Source: Halorubrum salinarum (lineage in GTDB: Archaea > Halobacteriota > Halobacteria > Halobacteriales > Haloferacaceae). Taken from it: a DNA stretch of 64,000 bases. The position numbers were made by a program, and so were the translations under genes. The stretch's first letter is position 1; every line of letters begins with the position of its first letter. Shown here piece by piece: positions 17,218 to 24,568 of this stretch. The notes under the pieces are model-generated. The model had not been told where the DNA came from, made no database searches, and saw nothing but the letters and a program-made list of their open reading frames with translations. The stretch spans positions 1,674,001 to 1,738,000 of the forward strand of contig NZ_CP053941.1 of NCBI RefSeq assembly GCF_013267195.1, read 5' to 3'.

Positions 17218-18366
17218 TCACGCCCCGACGACCTGGATCGGGACGAGGAGGAAACAGAGCGCGCCGACGGCGAACGTGGCGAGGCCGACCGCGAGCCGCG
17301 GCAGTCCCACGCCGTCCTCGTCGGCCGGGTTCGCCGGGCCGTTGAACGCGATCACCGTCGCGAACACGCCCCAGAACGCCCACAGGCCGACCGACTCGTT
17401 CAGGCCGAGCCCCCGCCAGAAGTGGAGGTACGCGGCGATCCCGAACAGCGCGCCGGGGACGAGCGCCGCCACCGTCTCCTGTCGCGGCCCGAGCATCGCC
17501 CGGACCATGTGGCCGCCGTCGAGCTGGCCCACCGGGAGGAGGTTCAGGAGCGTGAAGAACATCCCGACCCAGCCGCCGATCACGACCGGGTGGGCGCTCA
17601 GCCGCGGGTCGCCGTAGCTCGTCGGCTGGCCGAGGACGCCGGCGATGAGGTCTAAAAGCGGCGGGTTGTTGAAGCGGATCACCGGCCCTGAGGAGTTCGC
17701 GAGCTCCGCCGGCACCCCGATCGGGTCGAGCGAGAGCCCGACGGCGGTCACGGCGACCGTCGCGACCAGCCCCGCGATCGGTCCGGCGGCGCCGATGTCG
17801 AAGAGGACCTTCCGCGAGGGCATCCGCCCGCGGATCCGGATCACCGCGCCGAGGGTCCCGAACGGGAAGATGAAGGGGATCACGTACGGCAGCGAGACGG
17901 GGACGCCGTGGTACCGCCCGGCGGCGTAGTGGCCGAGCTCGTGGGTCATCAGCACGCCGAGGACGGCGGCGGTGAACGGCCACGCCTGGAGCACGGTGAG
18001 GGGGTTCGACTGTATCTCGGCGAGCGGGACGTAGTACCAGCCGTAGGCGCCGACGAACAGCGTCGACAGCACGGTGGCCGCGAACATGGCGACGTTCACC
18101 CAGGGGATCCCGTCGCGGCCGCGGTCGAACGGGGTCGCCACGACGACGTGCCCGTCGTCGACGGCCTCCACGTCGACCTCGTAGCCCGCCTCCCGGAAGT
18201 GGGGGGTCAGCTTCCGCAACAGCGTCCGCTCCGGGACGTACGACTCGCCGCGGTACCGCACGCGGCCGTCCTCGCGGCGGATCTCGTCGATCCGAAAGAA
18301 CGTCCGGAGGGGCTCCGGACGCGGGGCGCCGTCGCCGGCCGCCGCCGCGTCCTCGTGTTCTGGCAT
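17218..18366 (-). CDS. Site-2 protease-type membrane metalloprotease (M50)
   Basis: This 382-residue protein has a cytosolic N-terminal domain (about 1-88) followed by at least six membrane helices. The zinc ligands are H142 and H146 in MTHELGHYAAG, and the third ligand is D283 in LLPVGQLDGGHM. This is the S2P/Rseptor-type intramembrane protease family, which cleaves membrane-bound regulators; haloarchaeal substrates are largely unknown. I chose the ATG at 18366 because the TTTATAC box at 18391-18397 lies about 25 bases upstream; a GTG two codons earlier is possible. Confidence 0.92.
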   Translation of the reverse strand: MPEHEDAAAAGDGAPRPEPLRTFFRIDEIRREDGRVRYRGESYVPERTLLRKLTPHFREAGYEVDVEAVDDGHVVVATPFDRGRDGIPWVNVAMFAATVLSTLFVGAYGWYYVPLAEIQSNPLTVLQAWPFTAAVLGVLMTHELGHYAAGRYHGVPVSLPYVIPFIFPFGTLGAVIRIRGRMPSRKVLFDIGAAGPIAGLVATVAVTAVGLSLDPIGVPAELANSSGPVIRFNNPPLLDLIAGVLGQPTSYGDPRLSAHPVVIGGWVGMFFTLLNLLPVGQLDGGHMVRAMLGPRQETVAALVPGALFGIAAYLHFWRGLGLNESVGLWAFWGVFATVIAFNGPANPADEDGVGLPRLAVGLATFAVGALCFLLVPIQVVGA

Positions 18367-18569
18367 CGTCACGTCGTAACTGGTCGGCGAGTATAAACCC
18401 CGCGTCGGCGGGCGAGCGAGCCGGAAACGGGGGACCGGTCGTCCGCGCGCCGGGGGCGGCGGACGCGTGCGGGGTCAGAAAGCGCGAGTCGGGGACCGAG
18501 CCGCGGGATCCGGTGCGGCGGTGTGCGTCGGGGGCGGTGCTGCGAGCGTCGGTCGGCGGACCGCGGGCG

Positions 18570-18830
18570 TCAGGCGGGCTCGACGCGCCAGGTCGTCGCG
18601 CCCGTGTACGACCACTTCTCGACGGTGAGCTCCGTCGCGGAGTCGCGGAGCTTCACCATCAGGGCGCCGATCTCCTTCGGGGAGAGGTCGACGTCCTCGG
18701 AGATGAACTTCCCCTTGAAGTACATCTCGCCGTCCTGGGCGCGGTCGAGCAGGTACTGCTTCAGCCGCTCTTCCTTGCTGCGGTCGTCGTTCGCGCTCGC
18801 GTTCGTGGAGGGGTTCGCTGTCGCGCTCAT
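18570..18830 (-). CDS. Small DNA-binding-like protein (DUF7123-like)
   Basis: This 86-residue protein has a disordered polar N-terminus, then a compact helical part: SKEERLKQYLLDRAQDGEMYFKGKFISEDVDLSPKEIGALMVKLRDSATELTVEKWSYTGATTWRVEP. The pattern of helices followed by a beta hairpin resembles a winged helix, and it matches a haloarchaeal family I know as DUF7123. A role in transcription is likely but not shown. Its promoter has an inverted repeat over the TATA box. The ATG at 18830 is preferred over a GTG-type start four codons upstream. Confidence 0.8.
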   Translation of the reverse strand: MSATANPSTNASANDDRSKEERLKQYLLDRAQDGEMYFKGKFISEDVDLSPKEIGALMVKLRDSATELTVEKWSYTGATTWRVEPA

Positions 18831-18856
18831 GGTACACCCCACGCTTGCCGCCGGAG

Positions 18857-18876
18857 GGTGTTATAAAGGTAACACC
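18857..18876 (-). promoter_or_regulatory. TATA box embedded in a perfect inverted repeat
   Basis: GGTGTTA (18857-18863) and TAACACC (18870-18876) form perfect 7-bp arms around a 6-base centre, and the leftward TATA-like CTTTATAAC lies within them, about 28 bases from the ATG at 18830. This is a good candidate operator, possibly for self-regulation by the winged-helix-like product. That last step is inference. Confidence 0.6.
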
Positions 18877-19220
18877 GTTGGGCGACGTTCAGGGGGTTTC
18901 AGGGCGTTTCACCGCTCGCTCCGAGCTAAAACGTGTCTGACGGACTCTTTACAACGGTTCCAGAACGGCGTAGAAATTTTATAATCGGTTCTGAGGGCGT
19001 TTTCGCCGCTGACCACTCGGTAAGCGAGTCACCTCTGTCTCCGCGTTCGCCGGGCGAATAAGCGGCAAAATGGGCCGGTTAGATCCGCCTCGGAGGGCCG
19101 GCGCGCTCCTCGCGCGCCCGCCGTGCGTCCTCTGTGCGCCCCTCGCTCGGGCCGTCCGCGGTCGCGATCCGGGGGCCGAATCCCCTCGGCGCGCCGACTC
19201 GAACTCCCCTCGCGGGCCGT
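18877..19220. other. Long gene-free stretch with an orphan TATA-like box
   Basis: No credible reading frame is seen. An A/T-rich TTTTATAAT at 18977-18985 is flanked by the inverted repeat CAGAAC (18961-18966) and GTTCTG (18988-18993). Rightward of it are small inverted repeats: ACTCG/CGAGT near 19015-19029 and TTCGCC-G-GGCGAA at 19046-19058. A small RNA from about 19010 rightward, or a second leftward promoter for the gene at 18830, are both possible. The right part is GC-rich and featureless. Confidence 0.4.
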
Positions 19221-20090
19221 TCAGTCCCGCCGGTGGACCCAGAACGTCTCCGACTCCGTCGCCTCCTTCTTGAATATCGGCACCTCGTCTTTCAGGCGGT
19301 CGATCCCGTCCTCGACGGTCCGGAACGCCTCCCGGCGGTGCCCGGCGAGGACGACGACGAACACGATGTCCTCGCCCGCCTCGATCACCCCGGTGCGGTG
19401 GTGCATCCGCACGTCGAAGACGCCGTCGCGCTCCGCGAGCTCCGCCGCGATGGCGTCCATCCGCTCCGCGGCGACCCCCTCGTACTTCTCGAACGCGAGG
19501 TGGGTCGTCCGGTCGTCGTCCGGGGCGTCGCGGGCCCGCACGCGGCCGGTGAACGTGGCGATCGCGCCCGACCGCTCGGCGTCCGCGGACGCCTCGACGC
19601 GGTCCACCAGCGTCTCGCGGGTGATCCACGGCTCGGCCGCGTCGAGGTCGGCGACGAGCCGATCGAGGTCGACCCCCTTGGCCGTCGCCGCGGTCGCGAG
19701 GACCGTCCCCGGCACGCTCTCGGGGTCCGGGTCGGCGCCGAGGAGGACCGCCGGCACGCGCAGCCGCGACTCGCCGACCGCCACGAGGTAGTCGTGGTCG
19801 GGGGCGAGCCCGTCGAGCAGGTCGTCGAACCCCTCGACTCGCCCCCGACCGCTCCAGTTCCCGTCCGCGTCGAACGCGATCTCGGTGTCCGCGTCGGGGC
19901 GCCCGGCGGGGTCGGTGACCCCGCCCTCGACCGCTCCGCCGTCGGCCGCCCGGTCGCTCGGGTCCGATCCGCGCGGGCGCGCTCCGTCGAGGTCGTCGCG
20001 TTCCACGACGGCGACCCGCCCGTCGAGCCGCGCCGCGAGCCGCCGCGCCAGCGCCGGGGCCCCGTCGCCGACGATCGATATCGGTCGCAT
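19221..20090 (-). CDS. moaE: MobB-MoaE fusion (molybdopterin synthase large subunit)
   Basis: This 289-residue protein joins a MobB-like N-terminal part (about 1-130) to a MoaE domain (about 150-289). MoaE with MoaD inserts sulfur into precursor Z to make molybdopterin. MoaE features seen are TRETLVDRVEASADAERSGAIATFTGRVRA, HLAFEKYEGVA, MHHRTGVIEAGEDIVFVVVLAGHRREAF and the conserved PIFKKEATESETFWV with its lysines. In the MobB part the expected P-loop is replaced by SIVGDGAPALARRLA, which lacks the lysine, so nucleotide binding there is doubtful. It is divergent from the UMP kinase gene. Confidence 0.9.
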   Translation of the reverse strand: MRPISIVGDGAPALARRLAARLDGRVAVVERDDLDGARPRGSDPSDRAADGGAVEGGVTDPAGRPDADTEIAFDADGNWSGRGRVEGFDDLLDGLAPDHDYLVAVGESRLRVPAVLLGADPDPESVPGTVLATAATAKGVDLDRLVADLDAAEPWITRETLVDRVEASADAERSGAIATFTGRVRARDAPDDDRTTHLAFEKYEGVAAERMDAIAAELAERDGVFDVRMHHRTGVIEAGEDIVFVVVLAGHRREAFRTVEDGIDRLKDEVPIFKKEATESETFWVHRRD

Positions 20091-20214
20091 ACCCGAGAGC
20101 GGGCCGCGACCGGCTTAGGCGTTTCCCGGTCGCCCCGGACCCGCGGCCGCGGGGCGCTTCCGGCGCGTCCGGGCTTGGCAATCCTTAAGACCGCGACAGG
20201 GATACTCGTCGCCA

Positions 20215-20934
20215 ATGAGAGTCGTCGTTTCTGTCGGCGGGAGCGTGCTCGCGCCGGACCTCGACCCCGAGCGCGTCGCCGCGTACGCCGAGGCGATCGA
20301 ACGGCTGGTGGCCGACGGCTGCGAGGTCGGGGTCGTCGTCGGCGGGGGCGGCGTCGCCCGCGAGTACATCGAGACGGCCCGCGAGATCGGGGCCAACGAG
20401 GTCGAACTCGACCGGCTCGGGATCGGGACGACCCGGCTCAACGCCCGGCTGCTGATCGCCGCGCTCGGCGACCGCGCGAGCCTCGCGCCCGCGACTGACT
20501 ACGAGGAGGCGGGCGCGGCCCTCCGCCGCGACGAGGTCGCGGTGATGGGCGGCGTCACCCCGGGACAGACCACCGACGCGGTCGCCGCCGCCTTCGCCGA
20601 GTCGGTCGACGCCGACCTGCTCGTGTACGCCACGAGCGCCGACGGCGTGTACGACGCCGACCCCAACGCCGACCCCGACGCGACCCAGTACGCGGAGCTG
20701 TCGCCCGCGGAGCTCGTGGAGGTCGTCCTCCCGATGAGCCGGGACGCCGGCGCCTCCGCGCCCGTCGACCTGCTCGCCGCGAAGCTGATCGACCGGGCCG
20801 GCATCCGGTCGATCGTGCTCGACGGCACCGACCCGAGCGCCGTCGTCGACGCCGCGCTGTACGGCGACCACACCGGGACCGACGTGGTCCCCGTCGACGG
20901 CGGGGAACCGAGCTTCTGGACGGGGGAGCGATGA
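20215..20934 (+). CDS. pyrH: UMP kinase
   Basis: This 239-residue protein phosphorylates UMP to UDP in pyrimidine synthesis. It has the amino-acid-kinase fold with VVVSVGGSVLAPDLD at the start, VGVVVGGGGVAREY (phosphate-binding glycines), DRLGIGTTRLNARLL, and DLLVYATSADGVYDADPNADP. Length fits archaeal PyrH. A CCTTAAGACC box at 20183-20192 lies about 25 bases before the ATG. Its last four bases overlap the start of the lysyl-tRNA synthetase gene (ATGA), so translation is coupled. Confidence 0.95.
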   Translation: MRVVVSVGGSVLAPDLDPERVAAYAEAIERLVADGCEVGVVVGGGGVAREYIETAREIGANEVELDRLGIGTTRLNARLLIAALGDRASLAPATDYEEAGAALRRDEVAVMGGVTPGQTTDAVAAAFAESVDADLLVYATSADGVYDADPNADPDATQYAELSPAELVEVVLPMSRDAGASAPVDLLAAKLIDRAGIRSIVLDGTDPSAVVDAALYGDHTGTDVVPVDGGEPSFWTGER

Positions 20935-22685
20935 GCGCGGACGACGCGGCGGACGGAGCGGCGGACGCGGGGAGCCCCGCGCCCGACGACTCCCCGCACA
21001 TCCTCTCGGAGCGGGCCGCGCTCGACGAGGGGGCCGCCGACGAGGGCGACGGCGCGGCGGAGGAGTCCGGCGAGGCCTTCCACGCGTTCTGGGCCGACGT
21101 GGTCGCCGACGAGATCGAGGCGCGCGACCCCGACGAGCCGATCGTGATCAAGGGCGGCGTCTCGCCGTCGGGCGTCGCGCACCTCGGCAACTTCAACGAG
21201 ATCATGCGCGGCTACTTCGTCGCCGAGGTGCTGCGCGACCGCGGCCGCGAGGTCCGGCAGGTGTTCACCTCCGACGACAAGGACCCGCTGCGGAAGGTGC
21301 CGCGCAAGCTGGCGAACGCGGACGGCGACATCGTCGGGCTCGGCGAGGTCGACGCGGGCGCGCTCGGCCGCAACCTCGGGAAGCCGTACACTGAGATTCC
21401 GGACCCGTTCGGCGAGGCCGAGTCGTACGCGGCCCACTTCGCCGGCCTGCTGAAGGCGGACGCCGACCGCCTGAACGTCCCCGTCGAGATGCTGTCGAAC
21501 ACCGACCTGTACGCCGACGGGACGTTCGACGACGCGGTCCGGACGGTCCTCGGCGACGTGGAGCGCGTCCGCGAGGTGCTCTCGCCGTACCAGGACAAGG
21601 TCGACGACGAGTACGTCCCGTTCAACCCCGTCTGCGAGGCGTGCGGGAAGGTCACGGAGACGGTGACGGGGATCGACCTCGATCGTGAGACCGTCGAGTA
21701 CGTCTGTACCGACATGGACGCCGGCGGCAACACCATCGAGGGGTGCGGCCACGAGGGCACCGCGACGTTCCGCGAGGGGAAGCTCCCGTGGCGGCTGGAG
21801 TGGCCCGCCCAGTGGGGCGTCCTCGGGGTCGACTTCGAGCCGTTCGGGAAGGACCACGCGGAGGGATCGTGGCCCTCGGGCGTCGACGTCGCGCGGAACG
21901 TCTTCGGCGAGGAGCCGCCCGTGCCGATGGTGTACGAGTGGTTCACGCTCAACGGCGAGGCGTTCTCCTCCTCGGAGGGGAACGTCGTCACGGTCCAGGA
22001 GCTGCTCGACCTGATCGAGCCCGAGGTGCTCCGGTTCTTCTTCGCGCTCCACCCGAAGAAGGCCCGCGACCTCGACGTCGAGCGGCTCGACCAGCTGGTC
22101 GACCGCTTCGACCGGTTCGAGCGCGCCTACTTCGGCGAGGTGGACGACGAGGACCTCACCGCCTTCGCCGAGCGCGCCTACCCCTTCGTCGTCGGGCGAC
22201 CCGACGACCCGCCGACGAAGCGGCCGATCCGGCTCCCGTATACCTTCGCGGCCGTCCTCGGGATGGTCGACGACCCGGACTTCCGCGAGCGCCTCGCCCG
22301 CGACGAGGGGCACATCCCGGACGACGCCGACGACGACGCGGTCGACGCCGCGCTCGCCCGCGTGGAGCAGGCGCGGAACTGGGCCGAACGGACCGGTAAC
22401 GAGTACGACTACCGGCTCCAGACCGACCTCCCGGCGGTCGAGTTCGACGACGACGTGGCGGCCGCGCTCGACGACCTCGCCGACTTCGTCGCCGCCGGAC
22501 ACGACGGCGAGGAGATCCAGGGGGCGATGTACGAGACCGCGCGCGACCACGATGTCGAGGTCAGCGACTTCTTCGCGGCGGGCTACCGCCTCTTCTTCGA
22601 CGACACGCAAGGGCCGCGGCTCGGCGAGTTCCTCGGCGAACTGGAGCGCGACTACGTCGTCGACCGACTCCGACGGGAGGCGTAG
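20931..22685 (+). CDS. lysS: Lysyl-tRNA synthetase, class I
   Basis: This 584-residue enzyme charges tRNA-Lys. It is the class I form found in many archaea: the HIGH-type motif is PSGVAHLGN (79-87) and the KMSKS-type motif is FSSSEGN after YEWFTLNGEA. A zinc-binding insertion has CEACGKV and CTDMDAGGNTIEGCGHEG. A 45-residue acidic N-terminal tail precedes the conserved core. It overlaps pyrH by four bases at the start and is followed directly, with no gap, by a small zinc-finger gene, so the three genes form one operon. Confidence 0.96.
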   Translation: MSADDAADGAADAGSPAPDDSPHILSERAALDEGAADEGDGAAEESGEAFHAFWADVVADEIEARDPDEPIVIKGGVSPSGVAHLGNFNEIMRGYFVAEVLRDRGREVRQVFTSDDKDPLRKVPRKLANADGDIVGLGEVDAGALGRNLGKPYTEIPDPFGEAESYAAHFAGLLKADADRLNVPVEMLSNTDLYADGTFDDAVRTVLGDVERVREVLSPYQDKVDDEYVPFNPVCEACGKVTETVTGIDLDRETVEYVCTDMDAGGNTIEGCGHEGTATFREGKLPWRLEWPAQWGVLGVDFEPFGKDHAEGSWPSGVDVARNVFGEEPPVPMVYEWFTLNGEAFSSSEGNVVTVQELLDLIEPEVLRFFFALHPKKARDLDVERLDQLVDRFDRFERAYFGEVDDEDLTAFAERAYPFVVGRPDDPPTKRPIRLPYTFAAVLGMVDDPDFRERLARDEGHIPDDADDDAVDAALARVEQARNWAERTGNEYDYRLQTDLPAVEFDDDVAAALDDLADFVAAGHDGEEIQGAMYETARDHDVEVSDFFAAGYRLFFDDTQGPRLGEFLGELERDYVVDRLRREA

Positions 22686-22961
22686 ATGACGGAGGACCGC
22701 TCGCTCGACGACTTCGCCGAGGCGGCCGCCGGCGACGGCGACGCCGCGAGAACCGGTAGCGACGCGGAGCCCGACCCGGTCGACCCCGACGGCGCGAAAC
22801 CCGACTCCGGCGACCTCGACGGCGCGGCCGACGCCGACCCCGCCGTCGCCACGTCGACGTGGCACGCCGACGGCGCGGCGTGCGACCGGTGCGGCGAGCG
22901 GGTCCACCGCCGGTGGCGGGAGGCGGACGCCTTCGTCTGCGCCGACTGTGCCTCCTGGTGA
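22686..22961 (+). CDS. Small protein with C-terminal zinc finger (DUF7573-like)
   Basis: This 91-residue protein begins MTEDRSLDDFAEAA, continues with a long acidic, probably disordered stretch and ends with a zinc-binding pair, CDRCGERVHRRW...AFVCADCASW. Haloarchaeal proteins with this start and end form a family I know as DUF7573. The ATG directly follows the lysS stop codon, so expression must be linked to lysS; whether it has a role in tRNA charging is unknown. Confidence 0.82.
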   Translation: MTEDRSLDDFAEAAAGDGDAARTGSDAEPDPVDPDGAKPDSGDLDGAADADPAVATSTWHADGAACDRCGERVHRRWREADAFVCADCASW

Positions 22962-23018
22962 CGCGCTTACCGGGCGGTCAAAGCTTAAGCCGTCGGCCGT
23001 CGAGTTGTCCCGTGCGAG

Positions 23019-23049
23019 GAAAATTCACTGGGGATAAAATTAAATATAA
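23019..23049 (+). promoter_or_regulatory. Very A/T-rich promoter of the histidine kinase gene
   Basis: The 31 bases before the ATG at 23050 are almost pure A/T at their 3' half (ATAAAATTAAATATAAATGA around 23033-23052), a strong contrast with the rest of the region. More than one TATA-like core is possible, including one so close to the ATG that the mRNA would start inside the reading frame, so the start point is uncertain. Confidence 0.45.
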
Positions 23050-23961
23050 ATGAAATATAATCCGGAACTGCTCTACGGGCGGTCGGCGACGGCGCTCACG
23101 GCGGCGTACCTCTGCGTCGCGGCGGCGTTCACGGTCGCGGTCGACCTCGCGACCGCGTCCGCGGTCGGATCCGTCGCCGACTGGACGCCGGCGCGCCTCG
23201 TCGGCGACCTGCTGCTCGTCGTCGGGTCCGGCGGGCTCCTGTACGGCGCGGTCACGCACCACCGCCACCGGGCGGAGACCGCCCGCCGGGACCTCGAAAC
23301 CTCCAACCAGCAGCTACAGGTGCTGAGCCGCGTGTTCCGACACAACGTGCGAAACGACCTCAACGTGATCCAGGGGTACACCGACCTGCTCGCCGACCGG
23401 ATCGACGACGAGCGGAGCCGGGAGTGCCTGGAGACGATCCGAGAGACGACCGACGACGTCGTCGAGATCAGCGAGAAGCTCCGCGTCGTCGAGGACGCCT
23501 CGTCCGAGCCGCCGGACGGCCGCGTCGACCTCGTCGACGCGGTCCACGAGGCGGTCGAGGTCGTCGACGCCGACGGCGCCGCCGTCACCGTCGAGACGCC
23601 CTCCGAGGCGTGGATCCGCGCGGACGACTCGGTCGCGTTCCCGATCCGCGAGGTGTTCGAGAACGCGGTCACCCACAACGACGGGGCGACGCGCCGCGTC
23701 GCTGCCACGATCCGCGAGAACGGAACGACCACCTGTCTGGAGGTGACCGACAACGGCCCGGGGATCCCTCCGGACGAGCGCGCGGTGTTACAGGCCGAAG
23801 AGGAGACGCCGCTCTCGCACGCGAGCAGCATCGGCCTGTGGCTCGTCAAGTGGATGTGCGAGACGCAGGGCGGCACCGTCCGGTTCGACGCGACGGACGA
23901 CGGGACCACGGTCCGGCTCCGGTTCGAGTCCGCGGCGCCGCCCGCTACTCCAGTTCGGTGA
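23050..23961 (+). CDS. Membrane sensor histidine kinase
   Basis: This 303-residue protein has two membrane helices (about 14-34 and 48-68), a short coiled coil (HRAETARRDLETSNQQLQVLSRVF), the phospho-acceptor box VFRHNVRNDLNVIQGYTDLL with H98, and a HATPase domain with the N-box REVFENAVTHND, the G1 box VTDNGPGIPPDE and the G2 box SSIGLWLVKW. No PAS or other input domain is present, so the signal may be sensed by the membrane part. No response regulator gene lies next to it. Its 3' end overlaps the convergent zinc microprotein gene by 17 bases. Confidence 0.92.
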   Translation: MKYNPELLYGRSATALTAAYLCVAAAFTVAVDLATASAVGSVADWTPARLVGDLLLVVGSGGLLYGAVTHHRHRAETARRDLETSNQQLQVLSRVFRHNVRNDLNVIQGYTDLLADRIDDERSRECLETIRETTDDVVEISEKLRVVEDASSEPPDGRVDLVDAVHEAVEVVDADGAAVTVETPSEAWIRADDSVAFPIREVFENAVTHNDGATRRVAATIRENGTTTCLEVTDNGPGIPPDERAVLQAEEETPLSHASSIGLWLVKWMCETQGGTVRFDATDDGTTVRLRFESAAPPATPVR

Positions 23962-24079
23962 TCGTGACGGCGTAGACGGCGCCGCAGTTCCCGCACTCGA
24001 CGTGGACGCCGCGGCTGGCCTCGCCGCGGGTGAACTCGGAGATCTCCTCCGAACACGAGCACTCGAACTGGACTTTCAT
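23945..24079 (-). CDS. 44-residue zinc-ribbon microprotein
   Basis: The protein starts MKVQFECSCSEEISEF and has two cysteine pairs, CSC (8-10) and CGNC (about 31-34) in HVECGNCGAVYAVTI, fitting a single small zinc ribbon. The ATG at 24079 is fixed by a TTTAAATATC box at 24102-24111, about 25 bases upstream. It overlaps tail to tail with the histidine kinase gene. The function is unknown. Confidence 0.78.
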   Translation of the reverse strand: MKVQFECSCSEEISEFTRGEASRGVHVECGNCGAVYAVTITELE

Positions 24080-24185
24080 TACCGTAACACCGTCCTTCTG
24101 ATATTTAAATGAAACCGATGCGGAATCAACGGTGAAAACCGCCGGTCGCGGTACCACCCCGCACGGTCGGGGACCGCGGTCGACC

Positions 24186-24485
24186 TCAGTCGTCGTCGAC
24201 GATCACTTCGACCGGCCCGTCGCCGTCGTCCGCGGCGTCCTCGTCGGACCCGCCGGACGCGTCGACGCCGGCCGACTGCTGCTGGTAGTAGAGCCCGCCG
24301 GCGACCGCGAGGACGATCCACGACCGCCAGTTGGCGAGGTTCAGGGTGTAGCCGATGCCGAACGGCTTCTCGACGAGCATGCCCTTGCCGGGCTGCCAGT
24401 ACGACGACAGCAGGCGCCCGAGGCTCGGACGCTCGAAGTTGTACGGAATACCGAGAATCTCTCCCGACGACGGTTTGTCTCCCAT
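24186..24485 (-). CDS. DUF5808 protein
   Basis: This 99-residue protein (MGDKPSSGEILGIPYNFERPSLGRLLSSYWQPGKGMLVEKPFGIGYTLNLANWRSWIVLAVAGGLYY...) has the DUF5808 pattern: a G-rich start, the PYNFERPS segment, KPFGIGYTLN and one hydrophobic helix (WIVLAVAGGLYY), then a disordered acidic tail. Haloarchaeal genomes usually carry it. The role is unknown. A TTTATAG box at 24510-24516 lies about 27 bases before the ATG, which fits a leaderless mRNA. Confidence 0.85.
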   Translation of the reverse strand: MGDKPSSGEILGIPYNFERPSLGRLLSSYWQPGKGMLVEKPFGIGYTLNLANWRSWIVLAVAGGLYYQQQSAGVDASGGSDEDAADDGDGPVEVIVDDD

Positions 24486-24568
24486 ACCAGTCCGTCTGTC
24501 CGCTGGCACTATAAATCGTGGCGCCATCGCTCGGCGAGCGCGCCGGCGCCGCGGCGGCGCCCCGACGC

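Noticed and set aside
19150-19215. Possible tRNA-like 3' part (GGGGGCCGAATCCCC)
   Set aside because: No matching acceptor stem or anticodon arm could be drawn around it. No other tRNA-like T-arm was found in the window.
20499-22907. 802-codon open frame on the minus strand
   Set aside because: It lies wholly opposite pyrH and lysS and has the Val/Arg/Leu-rich composition of a shadow frame. Length alone is no evidence at this GC content.
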